Shown here: in pieces, positions 37,011 through 46,733 of the stretch
Position numbering within the stretch: the stretch's first letter is position 1
Layout of the letters: the number at the start of each line of letters is the position of its first letter
NCBI RefSeq assembly: GCF_010820555.1
Contig: NZ_JAAIKD010000001.1
Location: 473,885 to 537,884 of the forward strand
DNA: 64,000 nt
Source of the DNA: Psychroflexus aurantiacus
GTDB taxonomy: Bacteria > Bacteroidota > Bacteroidia > Flavobacteriales > Flavobacteriaceae
Reading direction: 5' to 3'
Translations under genes and position numbers: made by a program
Notes under the pieces: model-generated
The model's input: only the letters and a program-made list of their open reading frames with translations
What the model was told of the DNA's origin: nothing
Databases searched by the model: none

Positions 37011-37919
37011 TTAAAAATACATATACTGTGCCGTACGGTAGGTATTGGCGTGGGCATCGATAATGGTTTTGATGTCTTTGGAATAACCGCCTCCCATACT
37101 GACTTCCACTGGGATTTCATGTCTGAGGCACTGCTCAAATACAAACTCATCCCGGCGTTTGCATCCTTCTACGCTGCAACCTAACTTACCAAGTTTGTCG
37201 GTACTCAGGATATCTACCCCCGACAGAAAAAATATAAAGTCGGGTTTTACCCGGTCGATAAGATTGGGCAGAGTAGAGGTAAGCGCTTTCAGGTATTCCT
37301 CATCACCGCAATCGTTTTCCATGGGTAAGTCCAGATCCGATTCTTCTTTTTTGAAGGGATAATTGCTTTTGCCGTGCATGGAAAAGGTAAACACCCTCTC
37401 CTCATTCCGGAAAATTTCAGCGGTACCGTTGCCCTGGTGGACATCGAGATCGACTATAAGGATTTTCCTGGCCAGTTTGTTCTGAAGCAAATACTGCGCC
37501 CCGATAGCCTGATCGTTCAGCATACAAAAAGCTTCCCCATGATCTGAGTAGGCATGATGGGTTCCGCCCGCTATATTCATCGCCACGCCATGTTCCAAAG
37601 CGTAATTACAGGCCTGAATAGTGCCGTCGGTGATGATACGCTCTCGCTCTACCAAAGCTGAAGACAAGGGGAATCCTATTTTTCTGGCCTGTCGTGGTTC
37701 AATACGTATGCTATATAACTCCTCCAAATATGCTGAAGTATGCACCGATTGAATATAGGTTTCATTTTCTTCCCGGATTTCCGGCTGAAAGAAATTCTCC
37801 TCCTCACAGGTGCCTTCATGCAGAAGTTGCTTGGGCAGAAGATCATACTTCTCCATGGGAAACCGGTGCCCTTCGGGTAAAGGGTGCTTGTAGATGGGAT
37901 GAAAAGCGATTTTTAGCAT
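37011..37919 (-). CDS. Histone deacetylase family protein (AcuC/HDAC-like)
   Basis: 302 residues from the ATG at 37919; 13 extra codons upstream would precede the conserved FHPIY start. HDAC fold: GGTHHAYSDHGEAFCMLND with the catalytic histidine pair, DLDVHQGNGTAEIF as the zinc motif, and D in SGVDILSTDKLG. Bacterial members deacetylate small molecules or polyamines as well as acetyl-lysine; substrate not clear. No acu genes nearby. Confidence 0.9.
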   Translation of the reverse strand: MLKIAFHPIYKHPLPEGHRFPMEKYDLLPKQLLHEGTCEEENFFQPEIREENETYIQSVHTSAYLEELYSIRIEPRQARKIGFPLSSALVERERIITDGTIQACNYALEHGVAMNIAGGTHHAYSDHGEAFCMLNDQAIGAQYLLQNKLARKILIVDLDVHQGNGTAEIFRNEERVFTFSMHGKSNYPFKKEESDLDLPMENDCGDEEYLKALTSTLPNLIDRVKPDFIFFLSGVDILSTDKLGKLGCSVEGCKRRDEFVFEQCLRHEIPVEVSMGGGYSKDIKTIIDAHANTYRTAQYMYF

Positions 37920-38049
37920 AATCTGATAAAACAAGCCCAAAATAAATGCTTTTCCCAATCATCTCTGCTCTAAAATTTTTTAAATGTTTGGTAAAATAGA
38001 AGTATAAAATTAAGCTTAGTATTAATTATCAGTAGATGGTTTATTACTA

Positions 38050-39555
38050 CTAGGGCTTAGACGTTTCATCGATGAATTGATCAACATCTATTTTAAATTT
38101 CTCCATAGACGGCAGATGAGTGTACATCATATGGCCAGCCTCATAATATTTCATAATAATATTGTCCCTTAACTCTGGTTCCAGCCCCATGTGATTAATA
38201 GAATGCTCAACTCCATAAAACACAGTAGCTAAATCGTAATATCCATTCAAAATCAAAATTTTCAAATTCGGATCACGCTTCATAGCAGAGGTCATATCTG
38301 GAAGAGTACTTATGGCTGTTTGTGCATTCCAGCTCACATTGCCTTTATGTTTCCAATCCCACTTAAATCCTTCTCTGCCACTGGCAGTAGTAGTGTAGGT
38401 CAAGTCCTTATTTGCGTTTAAGTCGTTGTACAGATAATCCTTAAAAGCAGCGATATACGGGGCTGATATAGCATCACTTTGGGGGTCTGTAAATGCATTT
38501 TGAGAAAGTAAATCTTCGTTTATTCCCTTGAATCTGGAGTCCAATCTCCCAACAGTTTCGCCTTCTTCTCGCATTAATTCCTGAAAAAACTCAGAATTGG
38601 TTACTCTAAGATTAGCTTTAATCCAATAGTCAGTACTCAAGCCTGTGAGGTCAGAAAGCTTTTGTGCCATGCTGGATTTGTCGGAAACAGAAAGTCGGTC
38701 TCCTTTGAGCAAAGCAGGGGCATATTCATTTTCAGTAAAATACCTGACCTCTTCCAAAAAGGATTCCAAGGAATTACCTTTATCTTTCACTTTATCATGA
38801 TACCAAGCTGTGGCTGCATAAGTCGGGAAATGTGTGAGGTAAGCTATATCGTCTCCGGGACCAAAAAGTAAATGCTGTAATTCAAAAACAGCCGAAACCA
38901 TAATGACACCATTCATAGCTATTCCTTTGTCTTGCAAATGCTTCACCAGGGCAGCGTTTCTGAACGTACCATAGCTTTCACCCAGTAAATACTTAGGTGA
39001 ATTATACCTGCCTTCACGAATTAAAAACTGATCAATAAAAAGTCCTATGCTTCTTACATCTTGATCTACCCCCCAGAAGTCTGTCCACTTGGCTTCACCA
39101 ACAGGACGACTAAAGCCAACACCAACAGGATCAAGCATGACCAAGTCTGCCTTATCTAAAATTGAAAACTCATTATTAACAATAGTGTAAGGCGCTGGTT
39201 TGGTATAATCGGGATCATTAATAACCACCCGTTTAGGCCCCAAAACCCCAAAATGAAGCCAGAAAGAAGCTGATAAAGGTCCACCGTTAAAAGCAAATAC
39301 TATAGGCCTGTTGTTAGTTTCACCAGACTTTTTGTAGTGGGTAAATCCAAAAAGAGCGATGGGCTGGTCGTTTTCATCACGTAATTGTATAGTACCGGTT
39401 TCTGTATCAAGATTGATGGTTTTACCATGGATGCTTACCGATTGAGAAGAGGTGTAAACTTCACCTTCTGGTATTTTTTTATCTTCGGCTGGTTCCTGAG
39501 AATAGGATACTAAGGTGTAAAGGATAATAAGGCTAGTGAGTAATTGATTTTTCAT
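38050..39555 (-). CDS. S10 family serine carboxypeptidase-like enzyme
   Basis: 501 residues with a signal peptide (about 1-19, VSYSQ). The nucleophile is the serine of LLGESYGTFRNA; the acid is D in LNGYYDLATVF and the base H in YEAGHMMYTH. The oxyanion region is FNGGPLSASFW. S10 peptidases remove C-terminal residues at acidic pH; here it is periplasmic or surface located. Upstream and downstream are gene-free gaps with one dispersed repeat copy. Confidence 0.88.
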   Translation of the reverse strand: MKNQLLTSLIILYTLVSYSQEPAEDKKIPEGEVYTSSQSVSIHGKTINLDTETGTIQLRDENDQPIALFGFTHYKKSGETNNRPIVFAFNGGPLSASFWLHFGVLGPKRVVINDPDYTKPAPYTIVNNEFSILDKADLVMLDPVGVGFSRPVGEAKWTDFWGVDQDVRSIGLFIDQFLIREGRYNSPKYLLGESYGTFRNAALVKHLQDKGIAMNGVIMVSAVFELQHLLFGPGDDIAYLTHFPTYAATAWYHDKVKDKGNSLESFLEEVRYFTENEYAPALLKGDRLSVSDKSSMAQKLSDLTGLSTDYWIKANLRVTNSEFFQELMREEGETVGRLDSRFKGINEDLLSQNAFTDPQSDAISAPYIAAFKDYLYNDLNANKDLTYTTTASGREGFKWDWKHKGNVSWNAQTAISTLPDMTSAMKRDPNLKILILNGYYDLATVFYGVEHSINHMGLEPELRDNIIMKYYEAGHMMYTHLPSMEKFKIDVDQFIDETSKP

Positions 39556-39750
39556 AGTCTAAGCTTTAAAACAAATAATTCTTTATTTTGTTAGTAATAC
39601 TGATTTAAAGGTATGAAAAATTCAAATGCGGATTTTTATGCTAATCATCCAAATTCTAAGCTAACTTTAAATTTCAATTTTTATCGCTTTGAAGGTTTAA
39701 GCTGAGATAGTAGCTTAAGAAATGTATCTAAAAGCTTTAAGCTAAGCAAG

Positions 39751-39791
39751 GCAAACCTGCCTGCGTTACTTGGAAGGCAGGTTCAGAATAA
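39751..39791. repeat. Dispersed palindromic repeat, copy 3
   Basis: AACCTGCCTGCG...GGAAGGCAGGTTCAGAATAAA, near identical in core to copy 4. It lies 21 bp from the stop of the MFS gene and could act as a terminator for it. Confidence 0.65.
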
Positions 39792-39811
39792 ATAAATACT
39801 ACCCAGCTGGT

Positions 39812-40978
39812 TTATGTGATTTTTTTCCTGAGTGCTGCCAGGCCCAGCAGGGGACCGATGGCTAAGAGGGTGTAAATAAAATGGCTGCTGGTCCAGAGCA
39901 TCAGACTGCTGAGAAGCTGTATGCTCCCAATGGTGATGGCAAATCCAATACAGTTGACAATCGTGAGCGCCGTACCTTTAAGCTCGGCAGGAGCGCTTTG
40001 AGCTACCAGCGTGGACAGGAGTGGTGAATCTGCAATGACAAGCATACCCCACAGCAGTAAAAATCCTATAAAGATGTCGCTCTCCAGAGCAAACATCCAC
40101 GGCACAGCCAGGCAGCAGGCACAGGATAAGAGCAAAGCTGCCGAAGCTGTGGATTTGGTGCCCTTTCGATGAGCTACATAGCCTCCTAAAACACAGGACA
40201 AACCGCCGATACCTATGATTAAAAAGGACCATAAAGACACATTGAACGTGACTTCGGGATGACTCAGGTTATAGGTCTGTAATAAGACGGGTACAAAGGC
40301 CCAGAACGCATACAACTCCCACATGTGGCCAAAATAGCCAAAAGCTGCAGCGCGAAAGTTTCGGTCGCGAAAAACCTGAAAAAAAGCAGAGAAGTTTAAA
40401 TTTCGACGCGTTTGGCGATAAGGGCCATCTGGCACCAGGAGCATGATCAATACCCCGCCCAAAAGCGCAAGGGAAGAGGTCACTATCAAAACCGTTTTCC
40501 ATAAAAAAGCATCGGTCAACTCTTTGAGCAAATGGGGAAAGGCTGTCCCAAGCACCAGGGCACCCACCAGAAAGCCAAGGGATTTGCCTAAGCCTGTTTT
40601 GTAATAATCGGCTGCAATCTTCATCCCCACCGGATAAATACCCGCCAGAAAGAAACCTGTCATAACCCGGCATAAAAGCAACGTAGACAGGCTGTGATCT
40701 TCCCAGATGACCGCCAAATTGAACACAGCTCCCAAGAGAGCGGACCCAAAAAAGACGCGGGAAGGCGAAAACCGATCTGCAATACTCAAAATTGCAAAAA
40801 TCAAAGTCCCCAGTATAAAGCCCAGCTGAACGGCAGAGGTTAAATGCCCTAAAGCGCTGGGTGACAAATTGTAGTGGATCACCAGCTCACTCATGACTCC
40901 ATTACCTGCAAACCAAAGCGATGTACAGCAAAACTGAGCAAACACAATCAGCGGTAATATATGTTTCGAAATCTTCAC
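39812..40978 (-). CDS. MFS transporter
   Basis: 388 residues with twelve predicted membrane helices in two halves; the loop between helices 2 and 3 (ADRFSPSRVF) is the MFS motif A in degenerate form. Substrate unknown. It is alone, with the PLP enzyme gene 272 bp away on the same strand. Confidence 0.87.
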   Translation of the reverse strand: MKISKHILPLIVFAQFCCTSLWFAGNGVMSELVIHYNLSPSALGHLTSAVQLGFILGTLIFAILSIADRFSPSRVFFGSALLGAVFNLAVIWEDHSLSTLLLCRVMTGFFLAGIYPVGMKIAADYYKTGLGKSLGFLVGALVLGTAFPHLLKELTDAFLWKTVLIVTSSLALLGGVLIMLLVPDGPYRQTRRNLNFSAFFQVFRDRNFRAAAFGYFGHMWELYAFWAFVPVLLQTYNLSHPEVTFNVSLWSFLIIGIGGLSCVLGGYVAHRKGTKSTASAALLLSCACCLAVPWMFALESDIFIGFLLLWGMLVIADSPLLSTLVAQSAPAELKGTALTIVNCIGFAITIGSIQLLSSLMLWTSSHFIYTLLAIGPLLGLAALRKKIT

Positions 40979-41250
40979 GCCGTGAAGATATCAAATGCTG
41001 AATACGTCCAGTGATAAAGATTAAATAAAATTAAGCGGTATCCGGACTCACTATTTACACCAAAATATAAAAGCCATGTTGATATTTATAAAATCTCTGT
41101 GTTCTCAGTGGCTCTGTGGTGAGAACTATAACGGAGGCATAAGACCGCTCTCTGCCGGTAAAGGCCGGCTTTAAAATTAGGTTTTTGAACGCATGTTTCC
41201 ATCGCGCAAACACAGAAAAAAGCAAGATGAATTCAATTCTGCTTTAAAAG

Positions 41251-43092
41251 TTACAGCTGCTTCACAAAATCTGAAAAGACCGCTTTGTGACGTTCCAGGT
41301 CCAGATCCGGAGAAATGGAAACCCTGGCAATGTAATCCTTATCTTCTTCCTTGGTGGTGCCCTGGGTGGAGGTTGCCGGTATGGTCCAGTAAGAGCCTTT
41401 CAGCTGACCGTAACTCACACAGTGTTTGCTTCCGGGAATCCGGCTGATCATCATCGTGATGAGTTTATGGTTTAAATCCCTTTTGTAGGTTTCGCGTTCT
41501 TCATCCGTATCGCCTTTGGTTGGCAGATCCAGGGAAAAGACTGAAGGGGTGAAGCCCTGTTCCACCACCTCATCGGGAACGAAATTGATTTTAGCCTCGG
41601 GGAGTTCTTTCCTGATGAAATTCACAAACTCACGGGTGTTTTTATAAGCATCCTTTATTCTTTGATTCATGGAGGGTAACTGTTCGGCCAAGATTTCAAC
41701 CTGAAGATCTGTAGCTTCATTGTCGCAAAGCTGAAAATGCTTTTGGATGCATGGCATCACATCCTCTGCCTTTTCGTTGGCGACACAGTAACCGGCCGTA
41801 CATCTTCCGCCACTTGGAAATTTGGATCCGCTCACGTAAGAAATGGTTCTAATGTCTGAAAACATTCCCTCCTTACTTAAGAAGTGAACATTGGGACAAA
41901 AAGTCTGATCCAGGATAAACACCGGTGGAATAGCGTCCTGGCCCTCCGGATTTTGTCGTGGCTTTCTTAAAGCTGCGGTCAGTTCTTCCAGATTCGGGAC
42001 TTCTACTCTGGGGTTGGTGGGAATTTCGGCTATGATGTAAGGCACTGCATCTTCCCGGGCCGTCTGGTCCAGAACCTGAGCGGTGCTTTGTACCATATCG
42101 TTGTCCTGATCTACCGGCAAGTCCATGATATCTACGCCATCTACCGCTTCCACGACACGTCTGGCCTGGTCATTGGTTCCGCCATAACAGTTGGGAGGAA
42201 CAATGATTTTGATCCGTTTGCCCGGATGATTGGTTTTGGCATCGTCAATAAGCCCCATCATGATGGCATATTGAACGGAGAGTCCGCAGGAGCCTAATAA
42301 GACATCTGAAGTGGCTAAAGTGATGCCCTGCACCTCCCTGATGACCTTCTCCAAATTGTCGGCTCTGCTTGTTTTTACCTCTACAGATGCTTTTATACCG
42401 ACAAACCTCTGTAAAGCTTCAAAGGAGTCTGCCGGAGTCATCGCAATGGATTCTCTTCGGCGCACATGCTGTATTTCTGAAACGTAAGCTTCATTTTTGT
42501 TTCCGTTCACGATCAGGATACTCCCCAGTTTCGGGTATACATTGACGTGAAAGTCAATCCCCGGATTTAATTCGGCCTGACCGACCTGATGCTCCTGAGA
42601 AATGAAAACCGTACTGCCTTCAAATTCCGGAATGTCATCGCTGCTTTTGACCTGTTTAAGCTCAAAGCTATACCCGTAAACGCGCTTGAGCGTTTCGGCA
42701 TCCAAGAAATTGGGCAGGGCTTCGGTATAAAGGATTTGGGTGGGTTTATCCTGAAGTTTGTTGGTGCGCAATACTGCAAAAACAGGCATGGTCTGTGAAG
42801 AAAAACTGATGACCTGTTCCGGTTTTATCCCGTGTTTATGGGCGATTCCCCACTCTAAAACCGAGGATAAGGGATGCCCGAGACGAATGTAATCGTAAGC
42901 TGTTGGAAGCTTGGCTAATTCAGAGTGATCTGCAGTGTGATTTTGGTACAGGACTTCCAGCTGTTCCAAAAACTCGGTTTTGGCCCTGCTTTCGTTATAA
43001 ATATCCAGCCGGTGTGTGGTGAGCTTCAGCCAGTCGGTTGGAACCTGGTTTAAAATGTCTTTTATATAGGTTTGTACCTTATGATCTTGCAT
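41251..43092 (-). CDS. Large divergent PLP-dependent enzyme, Cys/Met metabolism-like
   Basis: 613 residues from the ATG at 43092; an in-frame TTG 24 bp upstream overlaps the -7 element and is rejected. The central part (about 230-500) resembles the cystathionine gamma-synthase superfamily, and SYVSGSKFPSGGRC carries the likely PLP lysine. The N-terminal 220 residues are unlike standard members, and total length is about 1.5 times the family. I cannot name the reaction. Alternatively it is a remote relative with a lost PLP site. Confidence 0.65.
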   Translation of the reverse strand: MQDHKVQTYIKDILNQVPTDWLKLTTHRLDIYNESRAKTEFLEQLEVLYQNHTADHSELAKLPTAYDYIRLGHPLSSVLEWGIAHKHGIKPEQVISFSSQTMPVFAVLRTNKLQDKPTQILYTEALPNFLDAETLKRVYGYSFELKQVKSSDDIPEFEGSTVFISQEHQVGQAELNPGIDFHVNVYPKLGSILIVNGNKNEAYVSEIQHVRRRESIAMTPADSFEALQRFVGIKASVEVKTSRADNLEKVIREVQGITLATSDVLLGSCGLSVQYAIMMGLIDDAKTNHPGKRIKIIVPPNCYGGTNDQARRVVEAVDGVDIMDLPVDQDNDMVQSTAQVLDQTAREDAVPYIIAEIPTNPRVEVPNLEELTAALRKPRQNPEGQDAIPPVFILDQTFCPNVHFLSKEGMFSDIRTISYVSGSKFPSGGRCTAGYCVANEKAEDVMPCIQKHFQLCDNEATDLQVEILAEQLPSMNQRIKDAYKNTREFVNFIRKELPEAKINFVPDEVVEQGFTPSVFSLDLPTKGDTDEERETYKRDLNHKLITMMISRIPGSKHCVSYGQLKGSYWTIPATSTQGTTKEEDKDYIARVSISPDLDLERHKAVFSDFVKQL

Positions 43093-43113
43093 GCCTTTGG
43101 TTTTAAAGAGAGG

Positions 43114-43121
43114 CAAAATTA
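43114..43121 (-). promoter_or_regulatory. -7 promoter element of the PLP enzyme gene
   Basis: TAATTTTG on the minus strand fits TAnnTTTG, 21 bp before the ATG. Confidence 0.55.
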
Positions 43122-43240
43122 AAGATTTCTAAGGGCTTCGGCGGTGGTCTTAACAAGATGTTTTGGGTTGGAGTGGAGAGCGCATATGCGCAAGCTATGA
43201 ATGCAACTAAAGGCAAACTTAGCCTGAAGTTGAAAGCATA

Positions 43241-43273
43241 AAAAAAAACATCCGTCTCCGACGGATGTTTTTT
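43241..43273 (-). terminator. Terminator of the His/Met-rich lipoprotein gene
   Basis: Stem 43248-43256 with 43260-43268, loop of three, flanked by A and T tracts; 27 bp past the stop at 43300. Confidence 0.88.
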
Positions 43274-43299
43274 ACAATCGAGTTTTGAGTTGAAACCCT

Positions 43300-43821
43300 T
43301 TACATTTCTTTCTTAGCAGAATCGTGGGCCTGCATCATTTGCTCATGTTCACTTCTTAACTTTTCATGCGCTTCAATCATTTGGTCGTGTGCTGCATTCA
43401 TTTGTTCCTGTTCTTCCAATATGGTTTCAACCTCATAATCAAAAGTATTCAGATCGACATCTTCAGTGGCATGTTTTTCTATCAGATCCTGATGCTTCTG
43501 AAGCAGGTTTTCATGGAGTTGAATGGTCTTATAATGCTGCACTAAAATATCCTGATGCTTTTCCCTAAAGACGGCGTGTATGCTATCCATCTCGGGCATG
43601 CCTGAATACTCATCAGCTTTTTCCTTCATGACGTCGTGCATCTCTTCCATTTTTTTATAGTTTTGATTCATGAACGCATGCGTACCCATCAGTTCCTCGT
43701 GTTCTTCCACCATGTCTTTATATTCTTCGGTTTCTATAGGATTTTGGTTACAGCCTATAAAAACAAAAGCCAATAAACTCATAGCTATAGTCAATACATT
43801 TTTATTGAGTAGAGTTTTCAT
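43300..43821 (-). CDS. Coiled-coil lipoprotein rich in His and Met
   Basis: 173 residues. Signal peptide and lipobox (FIGC24). The whole mature part is one predicted helix with a heptad-like pattern in which His, Glu and Met recur: EEHEELMGTHAFM, MEEMHDVMKEKAD, EHEQMMQAHDS. More than a dozen histidines suggest metal binding in the periplasm, perhaps copper or zinc; no family is known to me. It is transcribed alone and ends at a strong terminator. Confidence 0.75.
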   Translation of the reverse strand: MKTLLNKNVLTIAMSLLAFVFIGCNQNPIETEEYKDMVEEHEELMGTHAFMNQNYKKMEEMHDVMKEKADEYSGMPEMDSIHAVFREKHQDILVQHYKTIQLHENLLQKHQDLIEKHATEDVDLNTFDYEVETILEEQEQMNAAHDQMIEAHEKLRSEHEQMMQAHDSAKKEM

Positions 43822-44011
43822 TTTTTTGATTTTTTTGATTCATCTTCAATTTAATGATATTTATTTTGAATTTGAAATAATGTTAAAAATTACATATTTT
43901 CTGAAAGGAGTCCCTGAGACAGTATAATTTTTTTTTCATCTGAAACACAAGCCCTGATCTGCTTATGGTATCCTATATTTATCGACCTTTAAAATCCGCT
44001 AAAACCCACTT

Positions 44012-44461
44012 ATGACTCTCAAAGCAAATCTATATAATCAGTGCCTGGAACTCGTGGAAAAACGTCGCCACAGCATTCTCAACCAGATTGCTGATATCCA
44101 AAACAGCCTGCTTTCGGAAACCAAAAGCAGTGCGGGCGATAAGCATGAAACAGGCAGGGCCATGCTTCAGCTGGAACGAGAAAAAGCAGGACATCAACTG
44201 GCAGAAATTGAGAAATTAAGCGGCGCGCTTTCTAAAATCAATACTGAAGAAAGACCCGGAAAAGTGGCCGTGGGCAGTCTGGTTTTTACCTCCAAAGCGC
44301 TTTATTTTATAAGCATCAGTCTGGGTGCCTTACAAGCCGATGGGAAACCCGTCTATGCCATTTCACCCGGGACACCTGTGGGACAGTTGCTGATGGGCAG
44401 ACAAGTGGGGGATGAACTGCGTTTTAACGGAAATTCCTTTGTGATCGAGCAGGTGGTTTAA
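44012..44461 (+). CDS. GreA/GreB C-terminal domain-like protein
   Basis: 149 residues. N-terminal coiled coil (about 1-75) and a C-terminal domain with GSLVFTSKALYFISI, VYAISPGTPVGQLLMG and GDELRFNG, the pattern of the FKBP-like domain of GreA/GreB and Rnk. Annotated elsewhere as 3-oxoacyl-ACP synthase, which the sequence does not support. It may bind RNA polymerase. The coil lacks the acidic tip pair typical of true Gre factors, as far as I can see. Confidence 0.7.
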   Translation: MTLKANLYNQCLELVEKRRHSILNQIADIQNSLLSETKSSAGDKHETGRAMLQLEREKAGHQLAEIEKLSGALSKINTEERPGKVAVGSLVFTSKALYFISISLGALQADGKPVYAISPGTPVGQLLMGRQVGDELRFNGNSFVIEQVV

Positions 44462-44521
44462 TGAGGTCAGGTCAGATTTTTACCTTTTATCCCATACATG
44501 TTCTGTTGTTATTTTTTTGGA

Positions 44522-45724
44522 TTATAGCAAATTTAATGGAGCCAAAATGCCGATTTTAAGTTCATTTCTATTGAAACTTCCCACATTGAAATTGGCTTTG
44601 GCATATTCCGTATAATCAAAATACCTTCCCACATAGGCTATAAAAAACTGGATATCTATCGTTTTAAAAGGACTATAAGTAAGCGTAGGAATGGCTCCAT
44701 AACTGGTTCTTACGTGATCCTTCGTGCTGGTATAATTGTCGTATGCCGTATTCGTCATAAGCGTAAGTAAGCCTTTGAATTTAGGGCTGAAACGGTATTC
44801 TGCTCTTAACCAGTTTTCCACATAAAGTACGTTTTCTGCAATCGTGTTTTCTTCAAGTAAATTGTTGATAATTCCCTTGGTATCTATTTCTTCATAACTG
44901 TACTGAAAATCGTACATCAAACTGAAGTCTTTGTCCTGATATTTATGTCCTAAGGTAAAGAAATAGGTGCCTCTGTTTTTAACTTCGTTGCTGTAACTCG
45001 CGCTGTAATTTGTTTCAAATTTGCCGTCAAAAAAGCGTCCGCGCCAGTTGACTACTCCATTGACCGGCCAGATAGGTTCTTCTATATTTTCAGCCACAAT
45101 ATCCCCGTAAAGATCTTTGTAAAGCAGTGTTCTTGAATTTAAAACCTGAATTCGAAACTGATGATTGTCAAACGCCTGGTAAGAGAGACCTGCTCCCGTG
45201 ACAAAAGCTAAAGCATTGCTGTAAATATCATTGAATTCCAGGACATATAAAGGACTGAATTCATATTCGTAACCTCCATAAAAGGCAAACATTTTACCGA
45301 TATAGACATCCAGCTTTTCGGCTGCTTTTACTTTGACATAAGCGAGTTGAATATCGTTGCTTAGACGATCTAAAGACTGAACTTCAGAACTACTATTGAA
45401 CCGATTTCTGAAATTAAACTCTATGCGTTCATGAAGCTGACCTGAAATACTGAGGGCTGTAAATCCATTCTCGAACTGTATGCCATTGTAATACTGGTCT
45501 CCACCTCTAAACGTGTAAGCCTGAAACTCGGTGCGCATGTCGAAACCAATGTTTATATTTTCTAAAAGTTTTATTTTATCTTTTGAAAATAGTGGAGCAT
45601 TACTGCTGTCATTGTCTTGTGAAAATCCGCTTAAGGGGAGTACTAAAAAACTTAATAGGACTCCTAAAATCTTCCCTGTTGATTTTGAATTTCGATGGTT
45701 TCTACTAGACTCCTGTAATGGCAT
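44522..45724 (-). CDS. Outer-membrane porin, OprO/OprP-like
   Basis: 400 residues with a signal peptide (about 18-36, LPLSGFSQ). The mature part has the alternating pattern of a 16-strand barrel with many aromatic residues and a final strand NRNELKIGILAPLNLL. It resembles the phosphate-selective porin family, although no phosphate genes lie nearby and selectivity cannot be predicted. Single gene. Confidence 0.7.
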   Translation of the reverse strand: MPLQESSRNHRNSKSTGKILGVLLSFLVLPLSGFSQDNDSSNAPLFSKDKIKLLENINIGFDMRTEFQAYTFRGGDQYYNGIQFENGFTALSISGQLHERIEFNFRNRFNSSSEVQSLDRLSNDIQLAYVKVKAAEKLDVYIGKMFAFYGGYEYEFSPLYVLEFNDIYSNALAFVTGAGLSYQAFDNHQFRIQVLNSRTLLYKDLYGDIVAENIEEPIWPVNGVVNWRGRFFDGKFETNYSASYSNEVKNRGTYFFTLGHKYQDKDFSLMYDFQYSYEEIDTKGIINNLLEENTIAENVLYVENWLRAEYRFSPKFKGLLTLMTNTAYDNYTSTKDHVRTSYGAIPTLTYSPFKTIDIQFFIAYVGRYFDYTEYAKANFNVGSFNRNELKIGILAPLNLL

Positions 45725-45862
45725 TCGCTTGAAATTTTAATCCTTTTGAAAGGAGTTCAGTTTCAAGTTAGTGATTATTTTAAGAACACCTGGTTTCTAT
45801 TCTTTAAATCGGAAGGTATTAGCATTGAGTTTCAAACTAAAAATGAGTGGAAAGGCTAAGTC

Positions 45863-46366
45863 TTAGGCTAATGCTTTTTCATAAAGATTGTAAGTCGATA
45901 TGGGTAATTTCTTAGCCCCTACTTGTTTAAAACCCTGGTTTTCGTAATACCTGCAAAGCTTTGGATTTGTAGAATCCGCATCCAGTCGCAGGTATTTACA
46001 ATCCATTGCTTTAGCGTCTCTACCAATTCTTTTTATAATTTGAATTCCTATACCCTTCCCATTGTACTCTTCTTTCACCAGCAGGGAATGGATGTACCTG
46101 GCCTTTTCGTCTTGTTTGCCCCAGTACAGCAGGTCTTGATCCAGAATTCTGACCATGCCCAGAGTTTCATTATTCTCATTCTGAACAAAAAAGTATTCCT
46201 TATTTTGAATCCCTTCCTTTACCCATTCTATTTTTTCTGAAGGCGGGTTTTTCCAGTATTGCCAGTGGTCGATGTTCATCCTGCTGATTTTATCGGCCGC
46301 AGCCTGAAACAGGCTTATAACGTCTTCTAAATCTTCTTTGTGTATGAGGGTGAAGGTGAGTTGCAT
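45863..46366 (-). CDS. GNAT family N-acetyltransferase
   Basis: 167 residues. Acetyl-CoA binding motif A is IHSLLVKEEYNGKGIGIQIIKRI, and the end has YYENQGFKQVG. The substrate is unknown. It is separated by a gene-free gap from the next, unrelated GNAT gene. Confidence 0.85.
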   Translation of the reverse strand: MQLTFTLIHKEDLEDVISLFQAAADKISRMNIDHWQYWKNPPSEKIEWVKEGIQNKEYFFVQNENNETLGMVRILDQDLLYWGKQDEKARYIHSLLVKEEYNGKGIGIQIIKRIGRDAKAMDCKYLRLDADSTNPKLCRYYENQGFKQVGAKKLPISTYNLYEKALA

Positions 46367-46733
46367 TGTAAAATTATTGATTTTGTTTTCATAGCCTACG
46401 ATTTAAATCGCGGGCTATGAAATGTATGGTTAAATTGAAATGGTTTTAAGCATTTTCTTTATCCTTTTTTGATGTAATTATAAACTTTTTCAACTGCAGA
46501 TCCTGAAGCACATAAGATTCTGGTTTTAGTCTAAATATATTCATTTTAAGGTTTCAATTAAAATCTCACATATCCATAATTACCGGTTGACGAAAGGCTT
46601 AAAAAAAGATAAGCGATAATATCTGATTTTTACGCCTTAGATTAAATTATGCTAAAGTGTCTCAGCTAATTTAAAGTATTGAAGCAGGAAACTCGAATTC
46701 ATCAGTTTAGTAGATTAGCTCCAGTGTTTAGAT
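46367..46733. other. Gene-free gap between two GNAT genes
   Basis: AT-rich, with no reading frame above noise, no hairpin I can support, and no promoter with both elements. Confidence 0.6.
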
